Source: Methylobacillus caricis (GTDB lineage Bacteria > Pseudomonadota > Gammaproteobacteria > Burkholderiales > Methylophilaceae). From it: a stretch of 64,000 nucleotides of DNA. The translations under genes and the position numbers were made by a program. The stretch is taken from positions 1,860,001-1,924,000 of the forward strand of contig NZ_JAJAVD010000001.1 in NCBI RefSeq assembly GCF_020532705.1. Direction: 5' to 3'. Of the stretch, positions 1 through 8,775 are shown piece by piece. The first letter of the stretch is position 1, and the number at the start of each line of letters is the position of its first letter. The notes below the pieces were generated by a model. The model was given only the letters and a program-made list of their open reading frames with translations, was not told the origin of the DNA and did no database searches.

Positions 1-454
1 CCAAAGGGGCAACCAGGATGGGGGAGGTGCTAAATGTCACCATGCCCAGCAGATCTTCACGGCTTTGGCTGACAAAAGACTGCAACACACGCCTGGCAGC
101 TGCCATTTTTGATTCACTGTCACTCTTGGCTGTATCGGCAAAGCTGTCGTTCATACTGGCACTACGATCCAGCACGATCATCACATGGGCGCCACGGCCA
201 ACCTTTTCCAGCCGTTGCTCACCCCAATATGGCCCGGACATGGCAATTGCCAAAGTGGCTATCGCAAGTGAGCCAGCCCAGCGCCAGAGCCGCTCAATCC
301 ATACCGAAAGTTCATCTTCTGGCAACCTGGAAACCGATGGATAAGGAAATGCCGCATGCCCGCGTACCATCAAAGGTACCAGAGCCAACACCAGCAAAAA
401 CAACCAAGCCGGAGAATGCAATCCTGCACCGGTACTTTGCAGAAACTCGCTCAC
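1..454 (-). CDS. mxaC: MxaC, von Willebrand A domain protein for methanol dehydrogenase maturation (partial)
   Basis: The first 151 codons of a protein cut by the left window edge. It starts with GTG at 454-452, inside the stop of mxaA (GTGA overlap), which is why I chose this start. Two hydrophobic segments (about residues 15-31 and 60-73) flank a soluble stretch, and a VWA metal-site motif DRSAS lies at residues 96-100, followed by a conserved threonine region (MVTFST). In known methylotrophs MxaC is a membrane-anchored VWA protein that, with MxaA, MxaK and MxaL, is needed to place calcium in methanol dehydrogenase. Its position directly after mxaA supports the name. The C-terminal half, where a second membrane segment would be expected, is outside the window. 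Confidence 0.85.
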   Translation of the reverse strand, partial: MSEFLQSTGAGLHSPAWLFLLVLALVPLMVRGHAAFPYPSVSRLPEDELSVWIERLWRWAGSLAIATLAIAMSGPYWGEQRLEKVGRGAHVMIVLDRSASMNDSFADTAKSDSESKMAAARRVLQSFVSQSREDLLGMVTFSTSPILVAPL

Positions 455-1332
455 GGTGTCTCCAACAGACTGAGCTGGCGTGCCAGCTTATCAACCTGGA
501 TGTAAGACATGCCGTCCGTTTTTCCGGCAAAAAACACCTGCTGTGTGGCCAAAAAGAACTGTTCAATTTCTGCTTTTCGCACTTGCAATTCGGGCCGTGC
601 AGCAAACAACGGCAACAGGGTTTCATAGGTCACAGCGTTGCTGGCATACACGTTGAATGCCCGACTCAATATGCGCATGGAAGATTGCAACCTGGCAAGT
701 TCATCCTGTTCATTGCGGGCACGGTGTATATCCCGCGCCGCCTGGCGGAATGGTGAAGCACGCCCGCCAAAAATAGGTAACAGATCAAAGCGCCAGGCAA
801 AATAAATTCCTGCAATCCCCAGCCCAGTCAAGGCAAACACCATCTGCTGCCATATGGGTTCAAGCGGCTCTGGCTGAGGTGCGATTGCCTCACGCGGCGT
901 TGCCTGCTCCTTAGTGAGCATAGTGGGTAGCATGGGAGCCATCAGTACCTCGGCGGCCTGTAACCTGGCGACCAATACATCATTACCCTTGCGAAAATTG
1001 AGCTCAAGAGCGCGTAGGGGAATTGGGCGTACATCGCGCAATGTACGGAATACCTGCCAGTCAAACCTCATCACATGTTTCAGGCTGCCATTCACCTTCT
1101 GGGTCTGAATATCCACCTTGCGCAACTCAATATGGGCTCCAGCCCCCAGCTTCTTGGGCAAGGAAGACTCATCAAGCACATATCCTTCAGGGGTAATCAC
1201 CTCAACCCGCTGCTCGACAATATCCCCGATACGATAACCAACATCGCGAACAAGCGACTGCGCATTGACGCTTTTCTCAGCGGCAAATGCTGGCAATGCC
1301 AGCAATAGTAAAGGCAACAGTAAACGTATCAT
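451..1332 (-). CDS. mxaA: MxaA, methanol dehydrogenase calcium-insertion factor
   Basis: About 293 residues. The N-terminus is a clear signal peptide (Arg followed by an all-Leu core and an AFAA cleavage region), then a periplasmic beta-rich domain and one membrane segment around residues 163-180 (MVFALTGLGIAGIYFAW), leaving a roughly 110-residue cytoplasmic tail. In other methylotrophs MxaA is needed for active, calcium-loaded MxaFI. The ATG at 1332 overlaps the mxaS stop by one base (TGATG), implying translational coupling; a TTG one codon upstream is possible but less likely. Function rests on gene order (mxaR-S-A-C) and architecture rather than a catalytic motif. Confidence 0.88.
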   Translation of the reverse strand: MIRLLLPLLLLALPAFAAEKSVNAQSLVRDVGYRIGDIVEQRVEVITPEGYVLDESSLPKKLGAGAHIELRKVDIQTQKVNGSLKHVMRFDWQVFRTLRDVRPIPLRALELNFRKGNDVLVARLQAAEVLMAPMLPTMLTKEQATPREAIAPQPEPLEPIWQQMVFALTGLGIAGIYFAWRFDLLPIFGGRASPFRQAARDIHRARNEQDELARLQSSMRILSRAFNVYASNAVTYETLLPLFAARPELQVRKAEIEQFFLATQQVFFAGKTDGMSYIQVDKLARQLSLLETP

Positions 1333-2195
1333 CAACCAGCCTCCAAAAGATGACGCGTCAATAAACCGGCATCAAATTCATCTTCAACAAAAAACGGGGC
1401 ACGCGCACCAAACTTGCGGCATAAGACTTTCAGGTCATCCTTGCGTTGCAGGTATTGCTGCTGGATTTGCTGTGTAAGACTGCGGCGAAGGAATAGGGAT
1501 CTATCACCACCGCCCTCCATGTCCCGCACCCTTGCCCAGCCCCAATTGGGCAGATCCTTGTATTCACTACTATCCCAGAGCACGACAGGCACTACGTCGT
1601 GAGCAGAAAATGAAGATAAAGTCCGAGTCAGCAACTCTTCATCGAGGTGAAAATCTGAAATCAAAAATATTAAGGAACGGCTTGGCCTCAACTGCTCAGT
1701 GGCATAAGGCAGCGCCTGCGCACCGACATTATTGCCAATATCAGTGGCCAGTATTTTCTTGTGCACCTCCTGTGCCAGACCACGCCTAGCAGAAGGAGGG
1801 GAAAACAAATCCTGGCGTACTACATCATCGCAAGCGACCAATGAGAAAGCATCTCCACTACGGGTAGCAGACCATGCAATTGCCGCTGCAATATCTGCCA
1901 ACAACCTTTTTTTCTCCGCATTGCCGGCAAACCTCATGGAGGTAGAAGTATCCAGCAATGCATATACGACGATTGCGCCACGCTCATAGAATGAGCGCAC
2001 TACATAGCGCCTGGGAATTACGCGTAAACTGGCACGCAGATCCAACCGCCGCGGATCTGGGTTATCCATAAAAGGTACATGGCCGGCAAAATCAGCCCCA
2101 CTGCCCGGGGTGCGGGTTGCGTGCGCACCGGGCTGGGCACCTCGGGCGCGCCAATGCAGGCGATAATAGAATTCCTGTGGGGTAAAACTAGTCAA
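1332..2195 (-). CDS. mxaS: MxaS, DUF58/VWA-like methanol dehydrogenase accessory protein
   Basis: 287 residues with no signal peptide. It has the DUF58 pattern: an Arg-rich, Pro-Arg-Arg region at about 48-63 (DPRRLDLRAS) and a MIDAS-like DTSTS motif at 82-86. MoxR ATPases are typically encoded next to DUF58 and VWA proteins and are thought to remodel partner proteins; here the set mxaR-mxaS-mxaA-mxaC fits that pattern, with methanol dehydrogenase as client. The start is a TTG at 2195 with only a weak AGG ribosome site; the first good internal alternatives would remove conserved sequence. The biochemical role of MxaS itself is not firmly known. Confidence 0.85.
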   Translation of the reverse strand: MTSFTPQEFYYRLHWRARGAQPGAHATRTPGSGADFAGHVPFMDNPDPRRLDLRASLRVIPRRYVVRSFYERGAIVVYALLDTSTSMRFAGNAEKKRLLADIAAAIAWSATRSGDAFSLVACDDVVRQDLFSPPSARRGLAQEVHKKILATDIGNNVGAQALPYATEQLRPSRSLIFLISDFHLDEELLTRTLSSFSAHDVVPVVLWDSSEYKDLPNWGWARVRDMEGGGDRSLFLRRSLTQQIQQQYLQRKDDLKVLCRKFGARAPFFVEDEFDAGLLTRHLLEAG

Positions 2196-2214
2196 AATAA
2201 ACCTGCCAAGCCGT

Positions 2215-3234
2215 TTAAGGTGCAGGAATCTTGTTCAGGACGCCCTGAAGCAATGCTGGAGCAATTTCATCACGGCGCAGCTCATAAGCAGGTGTGAAAA
2301 ATACACGATGCCCTACGGTATGCTGGAACACGGCACGAATATCATCAGGTGTTAGGTAGTCGCGCCCTTCCAGCCATGCCCGTGTACGTGCCGCACGCAT
2401 CAACATTGCCATGCCGCGTGGACTGGCGCCACCAGCCACCAGGCGACTGATGTCCACATCTTCGATCTGAACCCCGGCCTCCTCGGGATTCCGTAAAGCA
2501 CGCCAGAGATTGACTGCATAATCCTGCAAGGCCAATTCGGCACGTACGGTTTCCTGGATTGTTTCTGATACCGCATTCAATTGATCGTAAGGAACCAAGC
2601 CCAGCTCTAGTGTGTTAATAAGCGCGTCTGCATCATGAAAGCGTGTACTGAACATCAAGTCACGTTGCATTTCCTTGTCATCAGGGGCAAATATAGAGAT
2701 TTCCATGAAAAAACGGTCACGTGCCGCAGCAGGCAATTCAAAAGTCTCTTCACGTTCCAATCGATTCCGGTCAGCAAACACGGTCAAATGGGGAAACGCA
2801 TAATCACGGTTAAACGCATTGACACTGCGCTCAGCCATCAAACGTAAAAGCAGTGAATGTGCCTGGGGCCGTGCGCGATTGATTTCATTGAAAAAGAATA
2901 CCGCAAGATCTTCCTCGTGCCGCAACAATGGGCCGGGCGCTACTGCAGGTTGGCCATTCTGGTCGATATAAGCATGGTAGAGAAAATCGCCAGGCATCAG
3001 GTCAATCGCGCCTTCAATCCGTTGATAAGCGCCGCCCAGCAACCTCGAAGCTGCCTTAAGCAAAGTTGTCTTACCAACACCAACATCGCCTTCCAGCAAT
3101 ACATGTCCACGCGAGAAAATCGCAATAGTCAGCGCCCTGACTTGTTGCTCCAGTCCCAGCACCACTTTATTCGTGGACTGTTCAAAACCAAGTGCCCGTT
3201 CCCGCCACTCATTCAGATCAATTTTTTCTTGCAT
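2215..3234 (-). CDS. mxaR: MxaR, MoxR-family AAA+ ATPase
   Basis: 339 residues, a typical length for MoxR ATPases. Walker A is GDVGVGKTT at 49-57 and Walker B AVFFFNEI at 111-118, followed by the MoxR lid region ending in a VFFTPAYELRRDEI-type C-terminus. MoxR proteins act as chaperones for metal-cofactor enzymes; MxaR is the founding example and is linked to methanol dehydrogenase activation. It is the first gene after the terminator that follows mxaI, so it is either expressed by read-through at a lower level or from its own promoter in the AT-rich stretch 3235-3311. Confidence 0.93.
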   Translation of the reverse strand: MQEKIDLNEWRERALGFEQSTNKVVLGLEQQVRALTIAIFSRGHVLLEGDVGVGKTTLLKAASRLLGGAYQRIEGAIDLMPGDFLYHAYIDQNGQPAVAPGPLLRHEEDLAVFFFNEINRARPQAHSLLLRLMAERSVNAFNRDYAFPHLTVFADRNRLEREETFELPAAARDRFFMEISIFAPDDKEMQRDLMFSTRFHDADALINTLELGLVPYDQLNAVSETIQETVRAELALQDYAVNLWRALRNPEEAGVQIEDVDISRLVAGGASPRGMAMLMRAARTRAWLEGRDYLTPDDIRAVFQHTVGHRVFFTPAYELRRDEIAPALLQGVLNKIPAP

Positions 3235-3311
3235 GATGTCGTGTGTCCTGCTGACTGAAGATTTATTTGAATTACACTTTGAAATAAATATGATTTAAAT
3301 AAAACCCAGTA
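3235..3311 (-). promoter_or_regulatory. AT-rich spacer upstream of mxaR, possible secondary promoter
   Basis: The 77 bases between the mxaI terminator and the mxaR ATG are very AT-rich, with several TATTTA/AAATAAAT words on the minus strand. A promoter here would explain expression of mxaRSAC beyond the terminator, but I see no convincing -35/-10 pair. Confidence 0.3.
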
Positions 3312-3345
3312 AAAAAGCTGATGCCCGTAGGAGCATCAGCTTTTT
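3312..3345 (-). terminator. Strong intrinsic terminator after mxaI
   Basis: Perfect 13-base inverted repeat: 3312-3324 (AAAAAGCTGATGC) and 3333-3345, with an 8-base loop and a T-run on the minus-strand 3' side. It lies between mxaI and mxaR and would cut most transcription of the highly expressed mxaFJGI genes before the catalytic-level maturation genes. Confidence 0.88.
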
Positions 3346-3358
3346 CCATGAAGCAAAC

Positions 3359-3634
3359 TTACTTCACATCAAACTTGAATGTGCCAGTTGCTTTAGCGTT
3401 AGCAATACGCTTTGCGTTACGCTCATCGATTGCCTTGATTGCAGCTTCCTGCTTGCTCAGTTCAGCAGCATCATGCTTAGGATCGTACTTGGAGCCAGCA
3501 ATCTTTTCTGGATAGCCAGGTTTGGCTTGCCAGCAGTTACCAGCTTCTTTACAGGTTTGGCCGTCATATGAAAAAGCCAAGCCAGAGGCAACCATCGCAC
3601 CTACGGTTGCTACTAATGTCAAAACGCGTTTCAT
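3359..3634 (-). CDS. mxaI: Methanol dehydrogenase small (beta) subunit
   Basis: 91 residues: a signal peptide (about 22 residues, ending ...ASGLAFS/YDGQTC) and a mature peptide of about 69 residues, the usual size for MxaI. The family hallmark YDGQTCKEAGNCW, with two cysteines that form a short disulfide, is present, followed by the Lys-rich amphipathic helix that wraps round the large subunit. It forms the alpha2-beta2 periplasmic methanol dehydrogenase with MxaF. It is the last gene before the terminator at 3312-3345. Confidence 0.97.
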   Translation of the reverse strand: MKRVLTLVATVGAMVASGLAFSYDGQTCKEAGNCWQAKPGYPEKIAGSKYDPKHDAAELSKQEAAIKAIDERNAKRIANAKATGTFKFDVK

Positions 3635-3678
3635 TGATATCTCCTTGTGTTATGGTTGCTGGTGGTACTACTTAATCC

Positions 3679-3706
3679 GCCGGGAGCCACCAGTCAGCAT
3701 CCCGGC
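3679..3706 (-). other. Intercistronic stem-loop between mxaG and mxaI
   Basis: A 7-base stem (3679-3685 with 3700-3706, GCCGGGA/TCCCGGC) without a T-run. A second small hairpin (CACGG/CCGTG, 3719-3732) lies at the mxaG stop. Such non-terminating hairpins typically mark mRNA processing or 3' protection, which would fit the different amounts of MxaG and MxaI; this is inference. Confidence 0.55.
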
Positions 3707-3733
3707 AGAATTCCTGAGCACGGCTAACCGTGT

Positions 3734-4228
3734 TTAACCATTGCGATGTTCAAATGTTTCCACAGCTTTCTTGGCTTTTTCCGGATCATTCTGCAAAGCG
3801 CGCACCCAGCTCATTACATGCAGAATTTCGTCAGCCTCAAGCAAACCTTGTTGTGGGCCCATCATGCCAGCAGCGCCGCCATAGATAGTTTCAAATAGGC
3901 CCTTGTCTTGAAGGTTGGCTGGATAAGTCCAATAATCATCACTCAATGCCGGACCAAGCTTGCCTTCAGCCAAGTGACCATGACATCCCGAACACGCGGT
4001 TGAAAAAATCACATAACCTTTATTGAGCTCTTCTTGCTTCCCGTTGTATGGGTTCTCACCTGTATTCTTAAACTCCTTGAAAGCTGGAGTTTCATTCTCA
4101 CCAGACAAGTCCAATGGATCACCTGAAACGGTTCCTCTGAAATCAAGATCGGCTTGCGCTGGCATCAGGGCAAAGCCTGAAGCAAGAAAAACACTCAAAC
4201 CACCTACTACTGCTAATTTTTTAAACAT
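3734..4228 (-). CDS. mxaG: Cytochrome cL, electron acceptor of methanol dehydrogenase
   Basis: 164 residues with a signal peptide (cleavage near PAQA/DLDF) and one class I heme site CSGCH at 79-83. The sequence after it (GKLGPALSDDYWTYP) and the late IYGGAAGMMGPQQ segment are characteristic of cytochrome cL. It takes electrons from the PQQ of MxaF in the periplasm and passes them to a class I cytochrome c. Placement between mxaJ and mxaI is the conserved mxaFJGI order. Confidence 0.96.
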   Translation of the reverse strand: MFKKLAVVGGLSVFLASGFALMPAQADLDFRGTVSGDPLDLSGENETPAFKEFKNTGENPYNGKQEELNKGYVIFSTACSGCHGHLAEGKLGPALSDDYWTYPANLQDKGLFETIYGGAAGMMGPQQGLLEADEILHVMSWVRALQNDPEKAKKAVETFEHRNG

Positions 4229-4261
4229 TTACTACCCCGGAGTTACAAAAAAACTAGATTG

Positions 4262-5104
4262 CTAGATTGGCAAGAGAGGAATACTTTCTTTCTCAAGAAT
4301 CGCATCAATCTCTTTCTGATTAGATGTAATTGCCTTGTCCAGCTCCTCTTTTAGAGCCTCATCACCAAGGCGCACACCCATTACCACTTCATACTGCATC
4401 GGTATCTTGCCGCCATTGGCGCGTGTCGCATTATCTTCAATCAACACCATCTTCAGTGGCGTCTTGGAGTCATGAACATAACGGGCCACAGACGGCGCCC
4501 ACAAGGCAGCAGCATGCAAATGCATGCTCACAACATCGTCCACCAGCTTGCGCTCATCGATTTTGACGTAGCGGTTGCGTGTAGACTTAAAATCGGTCAG
4601 CTCAACTTGGTAGTCAAACATGTCATCAAAGCGGTTAAGTTCCAGAAGCATGTTTTTGCCAGGACTATCGGGCAAAACACCTATGCGGAAAGTACGCTCC
4701 TTAAGATATGGATGGTCCCAGGAGGTAATATCAATTTCTCTGTCCTGGCGTGTAACAAAAACGTAACCGGACTTGTAGTAAGGCTTGGTATTCAGAACCC
4801 GAGGGTCACCCTTATCCAGGCCCATCAATACATCACACTGCTTTTTATCTAGAAAATCCCTGACTGCATAACGCGCATCAGACCAGTAGGCAAAAGTCAC
4901 CTTACGATTTAGCGCATTGCCCAGTAACTTCGCTATATTGTTTTCAAACCCTTCCTGTTTGTCATTTGAGTACGGCATTTCGTCCTTGCCCGCACAAACT
5001 CTCAGCTCATTTGCAGCATTAGCCTGAAAAGCGACCATTCCAGCAATACCAAGCAAGACAGTCTTCAGGCCAGTAATACAGGATTTCTTATTAACAATAT
5101 GCAT
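4262..5104 (-). CDS. mxaJ: MxaJ, periplasmic solute-binding-like methanol dehydrogenase accessory protein
   Basis: 280 residues with a signal peptide (cleavage near FQANA/ANEL) followed by a bacterial solute-binding fold (LRVCAGKDEMPYSN at the start of the mature protein, DVLMGLDKGDPRV around 95-107). MxaJ is always encoded after mxaF and is implicated in assembly or activation of MxaFI; a ligand-transport role has not been shown. It is preceded by a GC-rich stem-loop and followed by mxaG after 33 bases. Confidence 0.95.
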   Translation of the reverse strand: MHIVNKKSCITGLKTVLLGIAGMVAFQANAANELRVCAGKDEMPYSNDKQEGFENNIAKLLGNALNRKVTFAYWSDARYAVRDFLDKKQCDVLMGLDKGDPRVLNTKPYYKSGYVFVTRQDREIDITSWDHPYLKERTFRIGVLPDSPGKNMLLELNRFDDMFDYQVELTDFKSTRNRYVKIDERKLVDDVVSMHLHAAALWAPSVARYVHDSKTPLKMVLIEDNATRANGGKIPMQYEVVMGVRLGDEALKEELDKAITSNQKEIDAILEKESIPLLPI

Positions 5105-5141
5105 GTGTACTTAATTCCAAAAAAACGGTTCAACTTAAATA

Positions 5142-5164
5142 CCGGGGCAGCCAAGCCGCCCCGG
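5142..5164 (-). other. Intercistronic stem-loop between mxaF and mxaJ
   Basis: A 7-base GC-rich stem (CCGGGGC 5142-5148 with GCCCCGG 5158-5164) and a 9-base loop. On the minus strand it is followed by a mixed T/A stretch rather than a clean T-run, so it looks more like a partial attenuator or mRNA-stabilising element behind the very abundant mxaF message than a full terminator. Confidence 0.6.
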
Positions 5165-5191
5165 AAATATGACATCAGCTACAAACTACAA

Positions 5192-6991
5192 TTACAGGCT
5201 GAATACCATCAGGCCGCCGCCCATTTGAGTGTGGTTTTGCAGTTCCTTGAAGGCACCTACAGCACCCAGACCAGCGCTAGGATCGGTCAAGTCGAATACC
5301 AGACCAACACCAGGCCAACCGCCTACACCGTACATAGAACCGATGTATTGCTTACCCTTGAACTGATAAGTCATTGGAGCACCGATACCACCAGAAGGCA
5401 TCTTGAACTTCCAGAGTTCCTTACCATTGTCTTTATCAAGAGCCTTGATATAGCCATCAAGCGTGTTGTAAGCAACGAGGCCGCCCTTGGTAGCGAGAGT
5501 ACCGCCCCAAACAGCAAACTTCTCCCACTTAGTCCACTTGTACTTGCCAGTCACGATGTCCATGGCACGTACTTGACCCATTTCCTTCTTGGTTGGGCCG
5601 CTAGGTCCAGGGTACATAGCCAGCGTTGCGCCAACGAAGAACTGACCTGCACGGTATGGCAGCATGAACGGCTCCCAATCCATACAAATGTGGTTCAGAC
5701 CAGCGTAAACAATCGGCTCATCCAGATCCAAAGCATCCAGACCTTGGTTATGGAAGCCCATCGCGGAAGGACAAACGTTGGTGCTCTTGTGATCCATACG
5801 TGTACTGAATTCTGGATCACGAACTGGAGTACCAGTCTTCAGGTCCACCTTCTTGAATACGTTCACTGCCGGGTCAACCTTAGCAGCCTGGATCAAGTTA
5901 CCGTTGTCACGGTTCAGGGTGTACATGATGCCGTTACGGTCAATGTGGGTCAGCAGAGGAGTTACTTTGCCGTCAACCTTGTGATCGGAAAGGATCATTT
6001 GGTTAACACCAGCGAAGTCCCACTCGTCGTGAGGAGTCTTTTGGTAACCCCATTTGGCTTCACCAGTATCCAGATCACGAGCCCAGATAGTCATGGTCCA
6101 TTTGTTATCACCTGGACGCATTGTTTCATTCCAAGGTGCTGGGTTACCGGAACCGTAGTAGAACAGGTTCAGCTTAGGATCGTAGGCATACCAACCCCAG
6201 TTAGTACCACCACCGATTTTCCATGCATCACCTTCCCAAGTCTTCAGACCCAGGCCGAATTGACCATAGTGAGGATTGTCGCTATTGAAGTTCTTAGCCA
6301 GCTTGACTTCTTCATCAGGACCAGTTGCAAAAGCACGCCATTGCAGCTCACCAGTCTTCAGATTGAAGGCATTAACCGCACCACGAACACCCAGCTCAGC
6401 ACCGGAACAGCCAATCAGAACAGTGTTCTTGATAACGTATGGAGCTTGAGTCAGCGTAGCGCCAACTTTAGGATCACAAACTTCGATTTCCCAGACGACC
6501 TTGCCGCTCTTGGCATCCAGGGCAAGCAATTTACCATCCAGTTGCTTCTTGATAATTTTGCCATCGCCATATGCCAAACCACGGTCAACGATGTCACAAC
6601 AAGCAACAGCTTTAACTGATGCAACTTGCTTAGGCTTGTGTTGCCAAGCAATCACGCCTGGATCATTCAAGTTAACAGCGTATGTATTGTTAGGGAAGGC
6701 ACTATGAATGTACATCATGTCGCCAATCACCAATGGAGCACCTTCGTGACCATTCAACACACCGGTTGAGAACGACCATGCTGCCTTCAGGTTCTTAACG
6801 TTGCCCCTGTTGATTTGATTCAGCGTACTATTGTGCTGCCCGGTATAATTACCAGTTTGCAAGGCCCAGTTATCTGCATTCTTGGTCAATTCCTGCACAC
6901 CTGAATTTGCCTGAGCACCTTGCATCGTCGCAAGTACTAGCAAACTGCCGACAGCAGCGCCGATACCGACGTTGGTTACTCTGCCTTTCAT
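5192..6991 (-). CDS. mxaF: Methanol dehydrogenase large subunit (calcium/PQQ type)
   Basis: 599 residues, the normal length, with a signal peptide of about 28 residues. The protein is the eight-bladed PQQ enzyme that oxidises methanol to formaldehyde in the periplasm. Visible hallmarks: adjacent cysteines at 131-132 (ACCDIVDRG) that form the vicinal disulfide over PQQ; the metal ligands Glu199 ([10 protein letters not shown]) and Asn283 ([10 protein letters not shown]); and the catalytic Asp325 in [11 protein letters not shown]. The residue two after the catalytic Asp is Ala327, not Asp, which marks the calcium-type MxaF and excludes the lanthanide-type XoxF. The ribosome site GAGGAG lies 5-6 bases before the ATG. 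First gene of the mxa operon. Confidence 0.98.
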   Translation of the reverse strand: MKGRVTNVGIGAAVGSLLVLATMQGAQANSGVQELTKNADNWALQTGNYTGQHNSTLNQINRGNVKNLKAAWSFSTGVLNGHEGAPLVIGDMMYIHSAFPNNTYAVNLNDPGVIAWQHKPKQVASVKAVACCDIVDRGLAYGDGKIIKKQLDGKLLALDAKSGKVVWEIEVCDPKVGATLTQAPYVIKNTVLIGCSGAELGVRGAVNAFNLKTGELQWRAFATGPDEEVKLAKNFNSDNPHYGQFGLGLKTWEGDAWKIGGGTNWGWYAYDPKLNLFYYGSGNPAPWNETMRPGDNKWTMTIWARDLDTGEAKWGYQKTPHDEWDFAGVNQMILSDHKVDGKVTPLLTHIDRNGIMYTLNRDNGNLIQAAKVDPAVNVFKKVDLKTGTPVRDPEFSTRMDHKSTNVCPSAMGFHNQGLDALDLDEPIVYAGLNHICMDWEPFMLPYRAGQFFVGATLAMYPGPSGPTKKEMGQVRAMDIVTGKYKWTKWEKFAVWGGTLATKGGLVAYNTLDGYIKALDKDNGKELWKFKMPSGGIGAPMTYQFKGKQYIGSMYGVGGWPGVGLVFDLTDPSAGLGAVGAFKELQNHTQMGGGLMVFSL

Positions 6992-7290
6992 ATACTTCTC
7001 CTCATTCTGGTTTGATTACAAACTCCCTGCCGATCGGTTGTTACTCGGCGGAAACAATTCTTAACAATTTGTAACAAATACAATAGATGAAAGATTCCCG
7101 ATGAATTGGGTAAGTATTCATATGCGATACATGGCTTACTCACAAGTCAAAGCCCCAGCCACGGCTTATTTGCGAGAATGGGGATAAGTATTGTTAGCTA
7201 ACATGCTGTTTAGGAAATGCTATCGATCGGAACCTGGTCAGGAAGAACACCCGAGGCCACTAAGTAAATTACGTAACATGCGGAGGGCAA
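6992..7290 (-). promoter_or_regulatory. mxaF upstream control region
   Basis: About 300 bases without a gene. It holds a 12-base perfect palindrome TGTTAGCTAACA (7192-7203), a repeated TAAGTATT word (7111-7118 and 7185-7192, 74 bases apart, same orientation), a 13-base palindrome ATTTGTAACAAAT (7067-7079) and a small leader hairpin GCCGA/TCGGC (7029-7049). A minus-strand TTGACT (7150-7145) could be a -35 element, but no good -10 follows at the right distance. The methanol dehydrogenase promoter must lie here; the exact start is not visible to me. Confidence 0.6.
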
Positions 7291-7323
7291 TAAAAAACGC
7301 CATGGGCACTGGCGCATGGCGTT
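7291..7323 (-). terminator. Intrinsic terminator at the end of the nuo transcript
   Basis: A 9-base stem AACGCCATG (7296-7304) / CATGGCGTT (7315-7323), followed on the minus strand by a run of T (7297-7291). It ends the transcript running through nuoN, DUF2818, the Nudix gene and the epimerase-like gene, and insulates the mxaF control region. Confidence 0.85.
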
Positions 7324-7358
7324 AATCGAGAATTCAGGAAATTGATGAGAGGAAATCG

Positions 7359-8192
7359 CTAGGCAAGCTGGCTTAATAATGCGGTGTATCCGGCTTGGTA
7401 ATCCGGGTAGATGAAGTGATATCCCGTGGATCGCATGCGCTGGTTATTGAGGCGTTTATTACCTGCCACGACAGGTATTTCCATCTCGGGAATTTTTACC
7501 TGCTGCTGCTTTGCCAGCCACATGAGCAGATCGTACACCGGCAAAGGCTGCTGATCAGTGACCAGATATATGGCATCCAGGAGTTGCCCTGCCTGGACAC
7601 GCTGGATCAGAAACTGGATAAATGCAGCCCCATCATCCCGATGAATGCGGTTAGTCCACCCATTTCTTGCCGGCCAGCGCTGAGGCTCCTTAGCCAACTC
7701 TATCATCCGGTGACGTCCAGGGCCGTAAATTCCGGAAAAACGCAATATTGAAGCGGGATGCCCTGCCAGCAAAGCCTCTGCTTCCAACATGCGCTTGCCG
7801 CTAAAGTCACTGGCAAGCGCCGGTGTATCCTCATCAAGGAACTGATCCGTTTCCTGACCGTAGACACTTGTACTGGAAACAAAAAAGATATGTGCAAGTC
7901 TCGTCGAGCTCAATACACTCAAGACGTTCCTGAGCCCATCAACATAGCTTGCCCGGTAACTCTCATCAGAATGCTCACTGGCAGCAACACAATAAACCAG
8001 GATATCCACTTCGAGCTCTGTAAGCACAGATAAACTTTCAGGATCTGTTACATCAGCCTGGATCAGGCTGGCACCGTCAGGCAAAGATTGCGAAGAACGC
8101 CTCAACCCTGTCACCTCAAAGCCGCTTGCGCGAAGATTGCGCAGCAGTTCCAATCCCAAGTCACCGCAACCAGCGATCAGTACATGGCTCAT
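7359..8192 (-). CDS. NAD(P)-dependent epimerase/dehydratase-like protein (YeeZ-like SDR)
   Basis: 277 residues from the ATG at 8192, which overlaps the stop of the upstream Nudix gene (ATGA). An earlier in-frame start would lie inside that gene. A Rossmann motif GCGDLGLELL follows the first strand, then QADVTD (acidic residue of the nucleotide pocket) and an extended-SDR active region with SSTSVYGQ (Ser/Tyr) near residue 108. These are features of small atypical SDRs such as YeeZ, whose substrate is unknown. The conserved placement after a Nudix gene suggests a nucleotide or NAD-repair type role, which is inference. Confidence 0.8.
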   Translation of the reverse strand: MSHVLIAGCGDLGLELLRNLRASGFEVTGLRRSSQSLPDGASLIQADVTDPESLSVLTELEVDILVYCVAASEHSDESYRASYVDGLRNVLSVLSSTRLAHIFFVSSTSVYGQETDQFLDEDTPALASDFSGKRMLEAEALLAGHPASILRFSGIYGPGRHRMIELAKEPQRWPARNGWTNRIHRDDGAAFIQFLIQRVQAGQLLDAIYLVTDQQPLPVYDLLMWLAKQQQVKIPEMEIPVVAGNKRLNNQRMRSTGYHFIYPDYQAGYTALLSQLA

Positions 8193-8773
8193 GTCACAAC
8201 CTCCGCAGGCCATTGTCCCTGAATAAATTTCTCGGCACGGAACAATGCCACTATGGTTTTGCCATCGGTCAATTCACCGCCGCGCACCATCTCCAGACAC
8301 TCATCCAGGCTTGCTTCGAAAAGCTGCAAAGCTTCATCTTCATCGCGATTGTGCTCACCTGCCCGGAGGTTGCGGGCAAGATAAATATGAATGACTTCAT
8401 TGGAATACCCTATGCAGGGATGTTGCAGGCCGAGGTATATCCACTCATCGGCACTGTATCCGGTTTCTTCCAATAGTTCGCGCTGACCAGTGCGCAAATG
8501 TGGCTCACCAGCATCTATCTTGCCTGCCGGAAGCTCTATGAATACCTGGTGCAAAGGATAGCGAAACTGCCGCTCAAGTAACAAATTTCCATTGGGCAGC
8601 AGAGGAATTACCACTACTGCCCCTGGATGTATGACGTACTCACGCTGGCTGATAGCACCCGAAGGAACGCGCACCTGGTCTCGCTTGACCAGAAGCATTC
8701 CGCCCTGTGCAATTGTTTCAGAGGAAATAGCGGTTTCGGTGAGGTCTTGCAGATCTTGATCAATGCTGGCCAT
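8189..8773 (-). CDS. nudF: Nudix hydrolase, ADP-ribose pyrophosphatase type
   Basis: 194 residues from the ATG at 8773. A longer reading frame exists upstream but would run into the DUF2818 gene. The Nudix box is complete: GKIDAGE (Gx5E) followed by seven residues and RELLEETGY. The upstream EYVIHPGAVVVIP and RQFRYPL segments are typical of NudF/ADP-ribose pyrophosphatases, which hydrolyse ADP-ribose to AMP and ribose-5-phosphate. It is translationally coupled to the epimerase-like gene. Substrate assignment is from family resemblance; the gene symbol is tentative. Confidence 0.82.
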   Translation of the reverse strand: MASIDQDLQDLTETAISSETIAQGGMLLVKRDQVRVPSGAISQREYVIHPGAVVVIPLLPNGNLLLERQFRYPLHQVFIELPAGKIDAGEPHLRTGQRELLEETGYSADEWIYLGLQHPCIGYSNEVIHIYLARNLRAGEHNRDEDEALQLFEASLDECLEMVRGGELTDGKTIVALFRAEKFIQGQWPAEVVT

Positions 8774-8775
8774 GT

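Noticed and set aside
5099-6619. 506-codon open frame on the plus strand opposite mxaF
   Set aside because: It is the antisense of mxaF, caused by strong codon bias; the product is Thr/Val/Gln-rich without domains and no ribosome site precedes it.
5192-6991. Lanthanide-type XoxF as an alternative identity
   Set aside because: The residue two after the catalytic Asp is Ala, and mxaJ/mxaG/mxaI follow; this is MxaF.
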